NCBI GenBank assembly: GCA_015494735.1
Contig: WGAQ01000141.1
Span: 1 to 16,206, forward strand
Source: Caldifarciminota bacterium
Lineage (GTDB): Bacteria > Hydrothermota > Hydrothermia > LBFQ01 > DSFT01
Reading direction: 5' to 3'
DNA length: 16,206 nucleotides
Made by a program: the position numbers and the translations under genes. The notes below the pieces were generated by a model. That model was not told the origin of the DNA. It saw only the letters and a list, made by a program, of their open reading frames with translations, and did no database searches. Positions 14,076-16,206 of this stretch are shown piece by piece (within the stretch, counting starts at the first letter, position 1; each line of letters opens with the position of its first letter).

Positions 14076-15514
14076 TGGCTCTTCATAATGGGACTCGTGG
14101 CGAGAATGGTGCCCGTGCTGTCTTTAACCTGGAAGTAAATCAAGCTGTCCTTTTCCATGAGTTCCACCCTGTACGGCTCCTCGAATCCGAACCAGAAAGC
14201 TGTGGGATTGCGCCTGAACTGGCCATTCCTCCTGCCGTCCATCCCTATGAGCACCACGGTGTGGGCGGGGCTCTCCATCCAGGGCCATTTTTCCCTTATG
14301 TACGCAAAAGCGATGCCGTCTCCGTGTATTTCGTAAATCTTCACATCCCAGTTATGGAATCTCAGGTCCTCCAGTTTGAGGGGGGAGAACCAGGACTTTA
14401 TGAGCCATCCGTCGTTCATCAGGCGGGCATCCATTACGGTTTTATAAATCCTCAACTGGAAGTCCAGGAATCCCGGCCCCCTGTAGGTTATCAGATTGGT
14501 GTCGGAAGGCAACTCCCGGAACATGTCTGCGGAGAAAACCGGGAAGATGGAATCCGCCGTCCGGGTGGATGTAAAGCCCCCATAATCCCTCCCGGGGAGA
14601 CCCTTCTTCCATTCCCTGTTGGCGATGAGGGTGGATTCTATCTTCGGCATCCAGAACATGTACTTCTGCACTCCCAGGTCGTACATGGAGTTCAACTGCT
14701 CCGTTATGTACCGGATTATACCCATGGAATCGGGGACCTTCCATCCGAATGCCTGAAGCCATACCCTGGTCCTCTCCTCGGGAACTCCGAAGGATAGCAT
14801 GTTGAGCATGGTCTGATATGGGGCCTGATATGGGTCGTAGAGGATGCCCCAGTAGTGGGATGGATATGCCATGGGGGATAGTATGTCCGCAATTTTCAGC
14901 AGTTCGTAAATATCCTGACCGATGATGTCGTTCCAGCCCTTTATCCTCATGGGAATCCTGCCGAATATGTCCAGAGATACGGGTATGGAATCTGGAATGG
15001 CGGAAATTATGTTTCTCAGCGAACTGAGCAACCTCTTTCTCCTTTCGGAAACAGGTATTCCAACGGATGCATCTTCCCACCTGACATAATCCAGTTGCAC
15101 CTCATCCACATGGGGGAGGATGGCCCTTATGACCGATTTGTTGTATTCTTCCACGGTTTTATTTCCGGGAAACACCCACACCTGATACCCCTCTCCGATG
15201 ACCTCCTTCAAACGGGGGTCCTTGAATATCACCACCCTGCCTATTACGTACAGGCCCTCCTTCCTGAAGAAATCCGCCAGTGGCCTCAGGTCGTACCTGA
15301 AGGCATGGGTCCTTTCGGCGAGTGGATGGTCGAATGGGGTCCCAACGTCTCCGTAAACCGTCTTGAAATCCAGAATCACGCAGTCGAATCCAGAAGATTT
15401 CAGGTCTCCGGCCATCTGTACGTGGGCTCCCTTCCTGTACATCTCTATGGAGCGCTCGAATCCTATATGGAAACCGCTATGGCACCCGTAGGAGGCCATC
15501 AGTAGAAACAGCAT
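14063..15514 (-). CDS. DUF4015-type putative glycoside hydrolase with extra C-terminal domain
   Basis: The N-terminal 330 residues follow the DUF4015 TIM-barrel family, putative glycosidases related to the GH13-like group. Markers are the first strand and loop FDCVILDFKTVYGDVG (43-58), VDEVQLDYVRW (136-146, with likely catalytic-region D142 and R145), SLDIFG (179-184), ADILSPMAYPSHY (209-221), LQAFGW and YMFWMP. The C-terminal part (about 335-483) is a beta-rich region that I do not recognise. The N-terminus (MLFLLMASYGCHSG) looks like a very short export signal; C11 could be a lipidation site, but SYGC is a poor lipobox. No Shine-Dalgarno is present; TAAAAT at 15526-15521 ends 6 nt before the ATG at 15514. 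It overlaps the ankyrin gene by 13 bp. Substrate unknown. Confidence 0.82.
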   Translation of the reverse strand: MLFLLMASYGCHSGFHIGFERSIEMYRKGAHVQMAGDLKSSGFDCVILDFKTVYGDVGTPFDHPLAERTHAFRYDLRPLADFFRKEGLYVIGRVVIFKDPRLKEVIGEGYQVWVFPGNKTVEEYNKSVIRAILPHVDEVQLDYVRWEDASVGIPVSERRKRLLSSLRNIISAIPDSIPVSLDIFGRIPMRIKGWNDIIGQDIYELLKIADILSPMAYPSHYWGILYDPYQAPYQTMLNMLSFGVPEERTRVWLQAFGWKVPDSMGIIRYITEQLNSMYDLGVQKYMFWMPKIESTLIANREWKKGLPGRDYGGFTSTRTADSIFPVFSADMFRELPSDTNLITYRGPGFLDFQLRIYKTVMDARLMNDGWLIKSWFSPLKLEDLRFHNWDVKIYEIHGDGIAFAYIREKWPWMESPAHTVVLIGMDGRRNGQFRRNPTAFWFGFEEPYRVELMEKDSLIYFQVKDSTGTILATSPIMKSQWLR

Positions 15515-15545
15515 GGGGAAATTTTATTGGAGAGCGGCCGAACAT

Positions 15546-15557
15546 GTTAAATTTAAC
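15546..15557. promoter_or_regulatory. 12-bp palindrome, candidate operator
   Basis: GTTAAATTTAAC is a perfect palindrome about 20 bp upstream of the -10 of the glycosidase-like gene. It could serve a dimeric regulator controlling either divergent gene. AT-rich palindromes of this length are not rare, so support is modest. Confidence 0.35.
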
Positions 15558-15624
15558 GGTGCTCTTCCGGGCAAAAGGTGGATGAAAGCCACTTGAAACA
15601 CTCCTTACAGGGTCCTTTAAAATT

Positions 15625-15652
15625 CTGTTAAGTTTCGTGTGAACCTTAACAG
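15625..15652 (+). promoter_or_regulatory. Inverted repeat overlapping the receptor ribosome site
   Basis: CTGTTAAG (15625-15632) and CTTAACAG (15645-15652) are perfect 8-bp inverted arms around a 12-nt spacer. With one bulged C, two further pairs can form inside. The right arm covers the first two bases of the AGGAGGTG ribosome site (15651-15658). It could be a DNA operator over the promoter or, if the transcript starts far enough upstream, an RNA hairpin limiting translation. Confidence 0.45.
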
Positions 15653-15662
15653 GAGGTGAAAT

Positions 15663-16206
15663 ATGGTAGCACTGCTGTGGATTGTGAGCGCCCAGAGCGA
15701 TACCTCCATGACCGTGTATCTGGAGGAGGTGGAGGTCAGGGCCAAGGCCCTTCCATTCTCCCAGAGCGTGAACCTGACCCAGATAGAGAACAATGCTCTG
15801 GATGTGGGAGACCTTTCCCTTATAAAGAAGGGGCCCTTCTCCCCGGACCTCTACTACGAGGGCTTCAAGAAGTTCGATATTCAGGTGTCCGTGGAGGGGG
15901 AGAGGGTCTATAATACCTGTCCCAACCGTATGGATGGTGGTGTGATGAGGTACTTCTCCCTCCACTACAATAACCTGGTCATATCCGGTTCTGCTGCCAA
16001 CCTGCAGGCGGGGATAGGCGGAATTGCCTATGTGACCAGGAAGGCTCCCACCGAGAACCTCACTTTCGAGGTTCTGGAGAATCTGGGAATCCAGACCACC
16101 AATCCCAACGGTCTGGCCAATCAGACGTCCTTCACCATCTCTGCGAAGAAGCAGAGGTTCTCCTTCACCTATCTGACGCAGAACGACTACACCTTCGGTG
16201 CCAACA
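15663..16206 (+). CDS. TonB-dependent outer-membrane receptor, N-terminal part (possible copper uptake)
   Basis: The reading frame is open from the ATG at 15663 to the window edge (181 codons), so the gene is 3'-truncated by the window. A short hydrophobic start (MVALLWIVSAQ) is followed by a TonB-box-like VYLEEVEVRA (about 18-27) and then a plug domain. The segment GERVYNTCPNRMD (79-91) matches the plug motif of TonB receptors of the OprC/NosA type. There the copper importer uses a CxxxM pair as ligands, and C86 and M90 have that spacing. GIGGIAYVTRKAP corresponds to the conserved GGxIxxxTk end of the plug, after which barrel strands begin. The ribosome site is excellent (AGGAGGTG). It is divergent from the glycosidase-like gene. 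Substrate assignment rests on one motif. Confidence 0.8.
   Translation, partial: MVALLWIVSAQSDTSMTVYLEEVEVRAKALPFSQSVNLTQIENNALDVGDLSLIKKGPFSPDLYYEGFKKFDIQVSVEGERVYNTCPNRMDGGVMRYFSLHYNNLVISGSAANLQAGIGGIAYVTRKAPTENLTFEVLENLGIQTTNPNGLANQTSFTISAKKQRFSFTYLTQNDYTFGAN

Larger units (their letters stand above)
15515..15662. promoter_or_regulatory. Divergent promoter region, glycosidase-like gene / TonB receptor
   Basis: The 148-nt region separates two outward-facing genes. On the minus side TAAAAT (15526-15521) lies next to the glycosidase-like ATG. On the plus side TAAAAT (15618-15623) or TAAGTT (15629-15634) could be the -10 of the receptor gene. The half-site GTTAA/TTAAC occurs in two inverted pairs (15546-15557 and 15625-15652). 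Confidence 0.5.

Noticed and set aside
1..16206. tRNA or rRNA genes, CRISPR arrays, insertion sequences, phage genes
   Set aside because: No cloverleaf, regularly spaced repeat, transposase motif or terminal inverted repeat was seen on either strand by inspection.

Overview
The window reads as a stretch of chromosome from an uncultivated diderm bacterium. LpxA and a TonB-dependent receptor imply a lipid A-bearing outer membrane. A SecA with the long insertions seen in Bacteroidetes-type lineages, and a sialidase-like protein ending in a T9SS-sorting-like tail, point to the FCB group in the broad sense (for example WOR-3/Stahlbacteria or Hydrothermae). That placement is inference. Heavy use of AGG for Arg and ATA for Ile, together with many 4-29 bp gene overlaps, would suit a compact thermophile genome. 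No tRNA, rRNA, insertion sequence, CRISPR array or phage gene is visible.

Layout. Positions 18-1756 (+): a membrane PIN/TRAM protein and lpxA, overlapping by 4 bp. Positions 1837-8694 (-): secA, a 100-aa unknown, a PcrA/UvrD helicase and a six-Asp-box beta-propeller protein. Positions 8695-8986 are a divergent non-coding region. Positions 8987-10216 (+): a 73-aa peptide with a Ser/Thr-then-Asp C-terminus followed by an MvdC/MvdD-type ATP-grasp enzyme. I read this as a minimal graspetide (omega-ester RiPP) gene cluster and as the most interesting part of the window. Positions 10188-12789 (-): ruvX/yqgF, a stomatin-like SPFH protein, a degenerate FAH-fold protein and a MurU-like sugar-1-phosphate nucleotidyltransferase. 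Positions 12813-13473 (+): a MNT-type nucleotidyltransferase with a tiny partner gene, toxin-antitoxin-like. Positions 13470-15514 (-): a DUF4015-type TIM-barrel glycosidase-like protein and an ankyrin-repeat protein. Positions 15663-16206 (+): the start of a TonB-dependent receptor carrying a CxxxM motif like that of the copper importer OprC.

Expression logic seen in the sequence. Several operon-leading genes have no Shine-Dalgarno. Instead they carry a -10-like hexamer (TAAACT, TAAAAT or TATAAT) ending 5-8 nt before the start codon, which suggests leaderless mRNAs. Genes inside operons mostly have good AGGAGG sites. The graspetide precursor and the TonB receptor break this rule: both have strong Shine-Dalgarno sites and share a 9-nt leader block just downstream of a TAA-type -10. 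Several proteins expected to be exported start with a very short hydrophobic stretch lacking a positively charged n-region.
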